Positions 8,389 to 15,364 of a stretch of 40,896 nucleotides of DNA are shown piece by piece. Below the pieces are notes generated by a model. It was not told where the DNA came from and did no database searches. It saw only the letters and a list, made by a program, of their open reading frames with translations. Source of the DNA: Gemmatimonadota bacterium (lineage in GTDB: Bacteria; Gemmatimonadota; Gemmatimonadetes; Gemmatimonadales; Gemmatimonadaceae); assembly GCA_023249375.1 (NCBI GenBank), contig JAHFCT010000029.1, forward strand, positions 1-40,896, read 5' to 3'. The translations under genes and the position numbers were made by a program. Numbering within the stretch: position 1 is the first letter of the stretch; each line of letters begins with the position of its first letter.

Positions 8389-9696
8389 ATGACTGATCCA
8401 ATGGACCGCTCCACTCCGCAACCGCTCCACGAGACCGCCGACGCGACATTGTCGCGCCGCGACCTGCTCGCTGGCGCGGCCGGCGCCATCGGCGTCGCCT
8501 TTGCCGCGGGCCTGCCGCTCGTAGCCGGCGGGCAAGGCGCGAAGGCGGCAGCGACCGCCGCACCAGCGGCGCCGATAGTGCCAATCGATCCGACGAAGGT
8601 TCCCGGCTCGCCCACCACGCCGGTTGGCGCGCGCTCCATCTTCGTGAAGCCGTCGCGCACGCCGTTCGGCGAAACGACTGGTAACTCGCTCTCGCCGCTG
8701 CAGGATCTCACCGGCACGATCACGCCGTCCGATCTGCACTTCGAGCGACATCATGCCGGCGTTCCGCTCATTGACCCGAGCAAGCACACGTTGCTCATTC
8801 ACGGGCTCGTCGCGACGCCGTTGCTGCTGACCGTCGACGACGTGCGCCGCTTTCCGCACGTGACGCGCACGTTCTTCATCGAGTGCTCCGGGAACGGGCG
8901 CGCCGCGTATCGCGAGCCCAAGCCGGACATGACGCCGCAGAAGGTCGGTGGCCTGTTCAGCAACACCGAATGGACGGGTGTGCCGCTCAAGACGCTGCTC
9001 GAGGAAGCCGGCGCAAAGCCCAGCGCGAGTTGGTTCCTCGCCGAGGGTGGCGATGCGTGCGTGCTGACGCGCAGCATTCCCATTGAGAAGGCGCTGGACG
9101 ACGCGCTCGTCGTGTGGGCGCAGAACGGCGAGCCGCTTCGCCCCGAGCAGGGCTTCCCGCTGCGCCTCCTGCTGCCGGGTTGGGAGGGGAACACGAGCGT
9201 GAAATGGCTGCGCCGTCTCGAACTTGGCACGCGCGCGTGGATGACGCGCTGGGAAACGAGCAAGTACACCGATCCGCTCCCCGACGGTACGGCGCGTCAG
9301 TTCAGCTTTGATATGGATGCAAAGTCCATCATCACCGCGCCGGCTTTCCCGCAGAAACTCACGGCCGGCACGTGGCCCATCAGCGGACTTGCCTGGTCGG
9401 GACGCGGCAAGATCACCAAGGTGGAAGTGAGCGCCAACAACGGCGGGTCGTGGCAGGACGCCGAGTTGACATCCACCACCGGCGTGAAGGCGCCGGTGCG
9501 GTTCACGCATCAGTGGGAGTGGACCGGCAAGGACTCGGTGCTGCTCAGCCGCGCCACGGACGAAACGGGTTACGTGCAGCCGACGCGCAAGGAGCTGCTC
9601 AAGGCGCGCGGCATCGGCACGGACTTCCACTTCAATCCGATCGTCGGGTGGAAGGTCGCGGCCGATGGCACGGTCTCCTTCCACGGGGAGACCTGA
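8389..9696 (+). CDS. soxC: SoxC-like molybdopterin sulfane/sulfite dehydrogenase subunit
   Basis: A 435-aa protein of the sulfite oxidase family. A twin-arginine signal (SRRDLLAGAAG, about residues 22-32) implies export of the folded cofactor-loaded enzyme. Cys166 in FIECSGNGR is the expected molybdenum ligand. Further family segments are HFERHHAGVP, EWTGVPLKTLL, GWEGNTSVKWLRRLEL and the C-terminal dimerisation domain with KITKVEVSANNGGSW. It overlaps the next cytochrome gene by one base (TGATG). In known systems SoxC with SoxD removes electrons from SoxY-bound sulfane sulfur, but SoxYZ is absent here, so a stand-alone sulfite dehydrogenase (SorA-like) role is an alternative. Confidence 0.85.
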   Translation: MTDPMDRSTPQPLHETADATLSRRDLLAGAAGAIGVAFAAGLPLVAGGQGAKAAATAAPAAPIVPIDPTKVPGSPTTPVGARSIFVKPSRTPFGETTGNSLSPLQDLTGTITPSDLHFERHHAGVPLIDPSKHTLLIHGLVATPLLLTVDDVRRFPHVTRTFFIECSGNGRAAYREPKPDMTPQKVGGLFSNTEWTGVPLKTLLEEAGAKPSASWFLAEGGDACVLTRSIPIEKALDDALVVWAQNGEPLRPEQGFPLRLLLPGWEGNTSVKWLRRLELGTRAWMTRWETSKYTDPLPDGTARQFSFDMDAKSIITAPAFPQKLTAGTWPISGLAWSGRGKITKVEVSANNGGSWQDAELTSTTGVKAPVRFTHQWEWTGKDSVLLSRATDETGYVQPTRKELLKARGIGTDFHFNPIVGWKVAADGTVSFHGET

Positions 9697-10292
9697 TGCG
9701 TCGACTCATGCTGCTCGGTCTCGTGATGGCGGCGGCCTGTTCGCGGGACCGTGCCTCATCGGCATCAGGCGCCGGCTTCACCGGTAACTCCGAGCGCCAC
9801 TACAAGCTCGGCCGCGTCGCCACCGCTGACGAGATTGCGACGCGCAACATCGACGTTGGCCCCGATGGCGAGGGCCTGCCCGCCGGCTCGGGTTCGGTCG
9901 CGCAGGGCGCTGACCTCTTTCAGAAGAAGTGCTCGATGTGCCACGGCCCAAAGGGGCAGGGCATGCCCCCGGCCTTCCCGCAGCTGATTGGGCGCGACCC
10001 GAAGGCCGAGGGTTTCAAGTTCGCGAGCGACTTCAAGCTCGCCAAGACCATCGGCAACTATTGGCCGCACGCCACGACGATATACGACTACGTGCGGCGC
10101 GCCATGCCGCTGCTGCAGCCGGGGTCGCTGAGCAATGACGAAGTGTATTCGCTCACCGCGTTCCTGCTGGCTTCCAATGAAGTGATTCCCATGAGCGCGA
10201 CGCTCGACTCCGCTTCGCTGATGCAGGTGAAGATGCCGTATGCCAACCGGTTCGTCCCCGACAACCGGCGCGGCGGCAACGAAGTGCGTTAG
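9696..10292 (+). CDS. soxD: SoxD-like monohaem c-type cytochrome (lipoprotein)
   Basis: A 198-aa protein with lipobox MAAAC (Cys about residue 15). The segment ATADEIATRNIDVGPDG followed by GLPAGSGSVAQG is the signature of the N-terminal SoxD cytochrome domain. One haem site is seen, C79-x-x-C82-H83, and Met137 in RRAMPLLQPG is a probable distal ligand. Characterised SoxD is larger and dihaem, so this is a short single-haem form. GGGGAG at 9685-9690 serves the ATG, which overlaps the soxC stop. It probably accepts electrons from the SoxC-like enzyme and passes them to the respiratory chain; a SorB-like partner role is the alternative. Confidence 0.82.
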   Translation: MRRLMLLGLVMAAACSRDRASSASGAGFTGNSERHYKLGRVATADEIATRNIDVGPDGEGLPAGSGSVAQGADLFQKKCSMCHGPKGQGMPPAFPQLIGRDPKAEGFKFASDFKLAKTIGNYWPHATTIYDYVRRAMPLLQPGSLSNDEVYSLTAFLLASNEVIPMSATLDSASLMQVKMPYANRFVPDNRRGGNEVR

Positions 10293-10344
10293 TATTTCCC
10301 GGCGGCTTCCGCCGCCGGTCCAGACACCCTTGTAGGAGAACTCC

Positions 10345-10884
10345 ATGGCACACTCCGCTACCCAGGCCCCCCCGGTCGCTGCCGCCAGTTCATCCCCGAT
10401 CCCCGGGTGGGCCAAGTTCGGCGCCATCTTCGGCGTCGTCAGCGCGCTCAGCATTCTCACATGGGGACCCATCGGCGTCTCCGGCACGTATCCGCGCTTC
10501 ATCGGCGCCGTCTTCCGCCGCCTGACGCCCGGCTTGGCGCACGCGAATCCCTACCTCGAGAAGATGGGCTCGCTCATCAAGCCCGAGACGTTCCTCGTCA
10601 TCGGCCTGCTCATCGGCGGGTTCCTCGCCGCCAAGCTTTCCGGCGACAAGGCGCAAGGCGCGGAGTACATCCACACGGGCGAGACGTCCACCGCCAAGCG
10701 CTATCGCGACGCGTTCCTTGGCGGATTCCTGATCGTTTTCGGCTCGCGCATCGCCGGCGGATGCACGAGCGGCCACATCATCTCAGGCATTACGCAGCTC
10801 TCCGTGAGCGGGCTCATCTTCGCGGCCGGCGTCTTCGCCACCGGCATCGCCACCGCCAAACTCATGCACAAGGGAGCCAAGTAA
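10345..10884 (+). CDS. YeeE/YedE-family sulfur transport protein, first half
   Basis: A 179-aa membrane protein of the YeeE/YedE (DUF395) family with about four helices. The conserved cysteine lies in RIAGGCTSGHIISG (Cys140). In TsuA-type thiosulfate transporters such cysteines line the path that passes thiosulfate. This protein is half the size of TsuA and pairs with the next gene, as in PmpA/PmpB-type gene pairs seen in sulfur-oxidation loci. TAGGAGAA at 10332-10339 gives a strong ribosome site for ATG 10345. The next gene begins two bases after its stop. Confidence 0.85.
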   Translation: MAHSATQAPPVAAASSSPIPGWAKFGAIFGVVSALSILTWGPIGVSGTYPRFIGAVFRRLTPGLAHANPYLEKMGSLIKPETFLVIGLLIGGFLAAKLSGDKAQGAEYIHTGETSTAKRYRDAFLGGFLIVFGSRIAGGCTSGHIISGITQLSVSGLIFAAGVFATGIATAKLMHKGAK

Positions 10885-10885
10885 C

Positions 10886-11428
10886 ATGACGCCCCTCATC
10901 TATGCATTGATCGTTGGCGTGGCCATGGGCGCGCTCATCCAGCGCGTGCGCGCGTCGAGCCCCGCCATGATCGCCGCCAACCTGCGGCTCGAGAATCTCT
11001 CGGTCATCAAGTTCATGGCGACGACCATCGCGGTGGGCGCCATCCTGGCGTACGTCATCGCGGCGTTCATCGGCAAGGACGCGATGCACTTTGACATCAA
11101 GCCCACGTACGTGGTTGGCGTGCTGCTCGGCGGTCTGGTCTTCGGCGTCGGCTTCGGCCTCGGCGGCTATTGCCCGGGTACCTGCGTTGTCGGCGCGGGC
11201 GAAGGGCGCAAGGACGCGCTGATGGCACTCCTCGGCGGCGTCGTGGGCGCGTTCTTCTTCACGCTGCTGTTCTCGTCGGTCATCGCGCCCATCAACAAGC
11301 TGATGGACTACGGCAAGCTCACGCTCGATCAGGTGCTCGGCTTGCCGGCCGTAGGCGTGGCGATCGGACTCGGCGCGATCTTCCTCGGCGTCGTGTACAT
11401 GCTGCCGACGGAAGTAAAGAAAGGCTAA
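10886..11428 (+). CDS. YeeE/YedE-family sulfur transport protein, second half
   Basis: A 180-aa membrane protein, partner of the preceding gene. It has four to five hydrophobic segments and the conserved loop GGYCPGTCVVGAGEGRKDA with Cys96 and Cys100. The pair probably forms one inner-membrane channel for thiosulfate or another reduced sulfur species, supplying or clearing substrate for the periplasmic enzymes; substrate is inferred from context. It is the last gene before the hairpin at 11448-11487 and converges on the FadL-type gene. Confidence 0.85.
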   Translation: MTPLIYALIVGVAMGALIQRVRASSPAMIAANLRLENLSVIKFMATTIAVGAILAYVIAAFIGKDAMHFDIKPTYVVGVLLGGLVFGVGFGLGGYCPGTCVVGAGEGRKDALMALLGGVVGAFFFTLLFSSVIAPINKLMDYGKLTLDQVLGLPAVGVAIGLGAIFLGVVYMLPTEVKKG

Positions 11429-11447
11429 GCGACGACGTGGAGAGCAG

Positions 11448-11487
11448 GTAGAAGCCCCCGGCGATGGAACTCGCCGGGGGCTTCTAC
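11448..11487. terminator. Perfect hairpin between convergent transcripts
   Basis: GTAGAAGCCCCCGGCGA at 11448-11464 pairs without mismatch with 11471-11487 around a 6-base loop (TGGAAC). It lies 20 bp after the YeeE/YedE stop and 16 bp after the FadL-type stop on the other strand. There is no long T tract, so it may act as a bidirectional terminator or an mRNA 3' stabiliser. Confidence 0.7.
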
Positions 11488-11502
11488 GTCTCACCAATCG
11501 TG

Positions 11503-12822
11503 CTACTTCTTGGTCGGCGTGAATGAGAAGCCGACGAGCATCGACGTCTCCGACATCGAGTTCTTCACGCTCGTGCCCGGCACGGCGGCCGGATGCATCA
11601 TCGGCCCCGAGATGGAATTTTCCAGTGCGGTGTATCCGGCGATGTTGATCTCCACGCCGTCGCGCACCTTGAACCCAAGGCCCGCCGTGATGTGGTGCTG
11701 CACGATGGCCGGCGCCGGCAGGTTGTACATCGAGTTGGCGTCGGGAATCGGATTGCCCGAGTAGTTGTACCCGCCGCGCAGCGTGACCTTGTCGGTCGCC
11801 GCATACTGCGCGCCGAGCGCGACCACCACGATGTTGTCCCAACCAAAGCCCTTCACCGAGCCGTCGGCGTTGAAGCCGGACTTGTCAAAGCCCTTCGTGC
11901 TCTTGTACGTGAAGTACTTCACGTCGGCCGCCGTCTGCAGCTTGCTGTTCGGCGACCACGCGAGTCCAGCGGCGTAGATCGCCGGCGCATCCATGCGGAA
12001 CTTGAACGTGCGCGCCGTGTTGAACGTCGGGACATTCGGGTCTTCGTACACCGCCGTGTACGTGAAGTCCTGGAACATCTGCGCCGAGGTGTAGGCAAGA
12101 CCGAGCGCGAGCGCGGGCGTGGCCTGATACTGAAGACCCGCCTGCACGCCCAGTCCGAACGCGCCGTCGGCCGCGGCGGCGCTGGAGTAGTACGCGCGAT
12201 CGTCAGCGGTGTATGGCACGCCATCCGGGCCAGGATCTGCGGCCGGCGCGGCCGTCGGCATCGGGTTCACGGCCAGCGAGGCCCAATCGATGTTGACGGC
12301 GACGCCGATGCTCAGCTTATCCGACGCCTTCCACGCCACGGCGGGGACGATCTTCATGAGGCCGAAGTTCGAATAGACCTGGCCGAAACCGTTCGGTTTC
12401 GGCATGAGGATCGGGTTCTTCGGGTCGGCGGCATAGTTCACGCCAAAGCCGCCAACGCCCAATCCGGCGAGCCCAACCACCACCTTGTTGCTCAGTTGCG
12501 TCGTGAAGCCGAACGCCGGGATCGGCGTGAACTCGCTGGCGCTGGTCGTCGTGCCCGACATCGGCCCGTACGACGACGTGACGCTGCGTTCGGGCTTCAT
12601 GAGTTCGAATCCCATTTCAACATTGGTGCCGGAGTAGCTGGCAAGCCCGGCCGGATTCACGAAGAACGAACCGAGCAGGCTGGTGTTCGACGCCACGGCG
12701 GCACCGCCGAGCGCTGAGTTGACGGCGCCGACGCCGTGCAGGAAATGGCCGTCGGTGGCGCGCGCCGTCGCCGGCAAGGCGAGCAGCGCGGCCGCGAGCG
12801 GCGCGAAACGTAGACTGCGCAT
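11503..12822 (-). CDS. OmpP1/FadL/TodX-family outer-membrane transport protein
   Basis: A 439-aa protein with a Sec signal peptide (ending near ATARA|TDGH) and a beta-barrel-like body. The N-terminal hatch region shows HFLHGVGAVNSALGGA and FVNPAGLASYSG, including the NPA motif typical of FadL proteins; alternating hydrophobic strands run to a C-terminal LVGFSFTP strand. The family imports long-chain fatty acids or aromatic hydrocarbons through the outer membrane. Position beside sulfur genes suggests a hydrophobic sulfur compound as a possible substrate, but this is inference. ATG 12822 has AGGAGA at 12831-12836 on its strand. The upstream exported protein ends 70 bp before it, so the two are probably co-transcribed. 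Confidence 0.87.
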   Translation of the reverse strand: MRSLRFAPLAAALLALPATARATDGHFLHGVGAVNSALGGAAVASNTSLLGSFFVNPAGLASYSGTNVEMGFELMKPERSVTSSYGPMSGTTTSASEFTPIPAFGFTTQLSNKVVVGLAGLGVGGFGVNYAADPKNPILMPKPNGFGQVYSNFGLMKIVPAVAWKASDKLSIGVAVNIDWASLAVNPMPTAAPAADPGPDGVPYTADDRAYYSSAAAADGAFGLGVQAGLQYQATPALALGLAYTSAQMFQDFTYTAVYEDPNVPTFNTARTFKFRMDAPAIYAAGLAWSPNSKLQTAADVKYFTYKSTKGFDKSGFNADGSVKGFGWDNIVVVALGAQYAATDKVTLRGGYNYSGNPIPDANSMYNLPAPAIVQHHITAGLGFKVRDGVEINIAGYTALENSISGPMMHPAAVPGTSVKNSMSETSMLVGFSFTPTKK

Positions 12823-12892
12823 AGGAACAGTGTCTCCTAGTAAAGTTGAATCCGTCATCTACGCGGATGGCGGTTGGGGAGCAGTGGACTTC

Positions 12893-13891
12893 TCACGGGG
12901 ATCGGGCGATTCGCATGATCGCCGTGCGAAGACGAGGTGCCAGCACGGGGTCTGGCGGGAAAAGCAGGTCAAAGCCAGTCGGCGTGCCGCTGCGCGCCGC
13001 GCTCGCGGCGCGCTGCCAGTGCATGCGATACGCGGGCGCTTCGACAGGAAGGAGGCGGTCCAACAGATCGGCACCGCAGCGGACCGCGGCGACGCTGGTG
13101 CGCTGCGCCGCGACGCGCGCATCACGGCCAAAGTCCGGGCTCGCGTTCGCGGCGCGTGTGACGAGCGGAAAGCACAGCTCGCGCACGAGCGCGTACAGCG
13201 GTCCGTCGATGTCATCCGCGGCGAGTGGCGTGCCTACCGCGACGACGTTGTCTCGGCGATCGTCGGGCACGCCGGCAAAGAGACGGCCCTCGGGTCCGAG
13301 CGCGTCGGCGACCATGACCATGCCGCCGTCGAGGTGTTCGGCCGCCAGGTACGGTGCGAGCGCCGCGGCAAACCGGGCGTTCCACTGCGACTGCCAACGG
13401 TCGACCTGCTCCGCTGGCACGTGCACCACGCGCGCGGCCTCGGCGAGATCGGCGAGTGAGGCGAGCGAGGCGCGAGCGTGCAAGTCTGGGAGTGCCTGGC
13501 GCAGGGCTGCGATGAGGAACCGAGCGCGCGGTGACGTCGCTGCTTCCGACGTGGCTGCGCTGCGCACCGCCTCGAGGAACGCGATCCGTGAGCCCGAGGG
13601 AAAGTAGAGCGGCGCGAAGAGCAGGATGTCGTAGCGCGAATCGGCGCGCAGCGTCGCCGCCAGCGGGAGTGTCGAGCGCCCCGCGGAACGGTGAAACGAG
13701 AGCGCGCCGGCGCCTTCGAGCCGCACGGTATCGAGCGCCGCGAACCACGCGCCCGCGGCGTCAGGCGCCGTGAACCGCCACTGCGCGCCCGCGGGACTGG
13801 CGATGACAAACGCCGCGGCGAGCAGCGTGATGCGCCGCCTCGCGCGGTGCGTGCGGATGGTCGATATATTGCTATATGGGAAAATATACAT
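12893..13891 (-). CDS. Exported protein of unknown function in the sulfur locus
   Basis: A 332-aa protein that I do not recognise. A basic stretch (RTHRARRR) is followed by a hydrophobic segment and SPAGAQ, a convincing Sec signal with cleavage near residue 37. The mature part is Ala/Arg/Leu-rich without membrane helices; two cysteines (in RELCFPL and AVRCGADL) could form a disulfide. The start is uncertain: ATG 13891 lies in an AT-rich operator-like region without a ribosome site, about 11 bases after a TATACT hexamer on the same strand (13908-13903), which would fit a leaderless mRNA; GTG 13912 is the alternative. It is divergent from arsR and upstream of the FadL-type gene, so it may be part of the same sulfur regulon. 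Confidence 0.65.
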   Translation of the reverse strand: MYIFPYSNISTIRTHRARRRITLLAAAFVIASPAGAQWRFTAPDAAGAWFAALDTVRLEGAGALSFHRSAGRSTLPLAATLRADSRYDILLFAPLYFPSGSRIAFLEAVRSAATSEAATSPRARFLIAALRQALPDLHARASLASLADLAEAARVVHVPAEQVDRWQSQWNARFAAALAPYLAAEHLDGGMVMVADALGPEGRLFAGVPDDRRDNVVAVGTPLAADDIDGPLYALVRELCFPLVTRAANASPDFGRDARVAAQRTSVAAVRCGADLLDRLLPVEAPAYRMHWQRAASAARSGTPTGFDLLFPPDPVLAPRLRTAIMRIARSP

Positions 13892-13908
13892 ATACTTGAG
13901 GTAGTATA
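13864..13908. promoter_or_regulatory. AT-rich dyad cluster between arsR and the exported protein
   Basis: In a region otherwise near two-thirds GC, 45 bases hold several TA-rich dyads: ATATA-4-TATAT (13864-13877), TATAT-6-ATATA (13873-13888) and TATAC-8-GTATA (13891-13908). The 6-bp-spaced one resembles the site on the tsdA promoter. The cluster overlaps the start of the minus-strand gene. A regulator-binding site is the simplest reading; an AT-rich promoter alone is the alternative. Confidence 0.45.
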
Positions 13909-13951
13909 GCACTCTCGGTTCAGCTCGTGCGAGAGCAGTTTCCCTGCACGC

Positions 13952-13962
13952 AATAGTCTATT
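13952..13962. promoter_or_regulatory. Palindrome before arsR, possible autoregulatory operator
   Basis: AATAGTCTATT is a perfect 11-bp palindrome (5+1+5) ending 5 bases before ATG 13968. Position directly at the start of a repressor gene fits autoregulation, but 11 bp is short. Confidence 0.35.
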
Positions 13963-13967
13963 ACCTT

Positions 13968-14327
13968 ATGTGCATGACCTCCCGCTCGCGCACCAGCGCC
14001 AAGCGACAACAGACGCCGGAGTTGCTCGCGCTCGTCGCGACGCGCTTCCGCGCGCTCGCCGAACCGGCTCGTCTGGCCATTCTGCATGCACTCTCCGGCG
14101 GGGAACGCACCGTCACCGAGCTCGTCGAGACGACGGGCCTGGGGCAGGGAAACCTCTCCAAACACCTGCAGCAGCTCTACGCGGGCGGTTTCGTCGGCCG
14201 GCGGCGCGAGGGGCTCTTCGTGTACTACGCGCTCGCCGACAAGGACGTGCTCGCCCTCTGCGAGATCATGTGCAGTCGCATTGAGAACGACATCGACGCG
14301 TCAGCGAAGATCGTCGCGGCGAGGTAG
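13968..14327 (+). CDS. ArsR/SmtB-family transcriptional regulator
   Basis: A 119-aa winged-helix protein. ALAEPARLAILHAL, the recognition helix region GLGQGNLSKHLQQL and the wing RRREGLFVYYAL are typical of ArsR-family repressors. The usual alpha-3 metal motif (ELCVCDL) is absent. Cys98 and Cys102 in ALCEIMCSRIE lie in the last helix, with Cys2 at the N-terminus, so a thiol- or persulfide-based switch is conceivable; the canonical spacing of the SqrR/BigR cysteines is not evident. ATG 13968 or 13974 are possible starts; no ribosome site is visible. Divergent from the exported protein, it is the only regulator near the sulfur genes and the best candidate to bind the TA-rich dyads. Confidence 0.85.
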   Translation: MCMTSRSRTSAKRQQTPELLALVATRFRALAEPARLAILHALSGGERTVTELVETTGLGQGNLSKHLQQLYAGGFVGRRREGLFVYYALADKDVLALCEIMCSRIENDIDASAKIVAAR

Positions 14328-14398
14328 CGTAGGGACGGCAACAGCCAGACCGGGGCGCTGGCGCCCTCCGCTCGACCGTCATCCAATCGCTCGCTGCT

Positions 14399-15364
14399 CT
14401 AGCGGCCCTCGCCCGCTTTTCGCATCCACTGCTCAAACGTCTGCCGCGACGTCAGCTTTGGCGTGAACCCGTACACCGATTTCAGCCGCGCGTTGTCGAG
14501 CACCGGCCGGTAGCGCAGAAAATCCACCTGCGCCGGGCCGTAGCGCGTAAGCCCAAGCGGATGAAGCACCGCGAGCGCGGCGGCGAGCAGCCACGCCGGC
14601 AGCCGCAGCACGCGCTTGCCCAGCGCGGCGCCGATCTCGTCAATCGTCATTGCACCGTCGCCGGCCACGTTGAAAATACCGATCACCGGCGAGTCCACCG
14701 ATTGCGCGAGCAGCGCCACGAGATCCGCGTCGTGTATGAAGACGAACGGCGACGCTGACCCCTGAATGGCGAGCAGCGTCGGCTTCTCAAACAGCGCCGT
14801 GATCTGGTTGTTCACTGAGGCGCCGAGGATCGTGCCGACGCGGAAGATCACTTGTTCGAGCGCCGGGTGATCGATGCGCGCCTGGGCGAGCATCTCCTCC
14901 ACCAGCCGCTTGTGCCAGCTGTACGCGAACGTCTCGTTGCCGCGCAGCGGGTGCTCCTCCGTGAGCCATGCGGGATTGTCGGCGTGATAGCCGTACGCGG
15001 CGCCGCTGGACGTCACCACCAGTCGATGCACGCCCGCCGCGACGCAGGCGTCGAGCACATGTTCGGAGCCCTGCACGTCAACGCTGTATTCGAAGGCCCG
15101 CGTGCTCCCCCTGCCCGGCGTGACGATGGACGCCAGGTGCACGACGCACGTGATACGGTGCTCGCGCAGTGCGGCCGCGAGCCCCACCTCCCGTACGTCG
15201 TGGCGGATGAATGCGGCACCGGCGGGAATCGCCGCGGGTTCGCGCACATCCGCACCGACCACGGCGCCAAGCCGGCCATCGACGACGCGCGCCGCCAGCT
15301 CGCTGAGCAGCAGCCGACCCACATATCCCGACGAGCCGGTGACGAGAACGCGCGCGTCGCTCAC
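14399..15364 (-). CDS. NAD-dependent epimerase/dehydratase (extended SDR)
   Basis: A 321-aa Rossmann-fold enzyme. VLVTGSSGYVGR at residues 6-17 is the dinucleotide-binding motif; VHLASIV, VTSSGAAYG and YSWHK (catalytic Tyr and Lys, YxxxK) follow in the expected order. The family covers nucleotide-sugar epimerases, dehydratases and reductases, and the substrate cannot be read here. GTG 15364 is chosen because it overlaps the stop of the upstream transporter (GTGA) and starts just before the motif. It is the last gene of a three-gene operon. Confidence 0.82.
   Translation of the reverse strand: MSDARVLVTGSSGYVGRLLLSELAARVVDGRLGAVVGADVREPAAIPAGAAFIRHDVREVGLAAALREHRITCVVHLASIVTPGRGSTRAFEYSVDVQGSEHVLDACVAAGVHRLVVTSSGAAYGYHADNPAWLTEEHPLRGNETFAYSWHKRLVEEMLAQARIDHPALEQVIFRVGTILGASVNNQITALFEKPTLLAIQGSASPFVFIHDADLVALLAQSVDSPVIGIFNVAGDGAMTIDEIGAALGKRVLRLPAWLLAAALAVLHPLGLTRYGPAQVDFLRYRPVLDNARLKSVYGFTPKLTSRQTFEQWMRKAGEGR

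Noticed and set aside
7564-9684. A 706-codon open frame opposite tsdA and soxC
   Set aside because: Antisense shadow with the same biased composition; the plus strand encodes clear haem and molybdenum-enzyme motifs.
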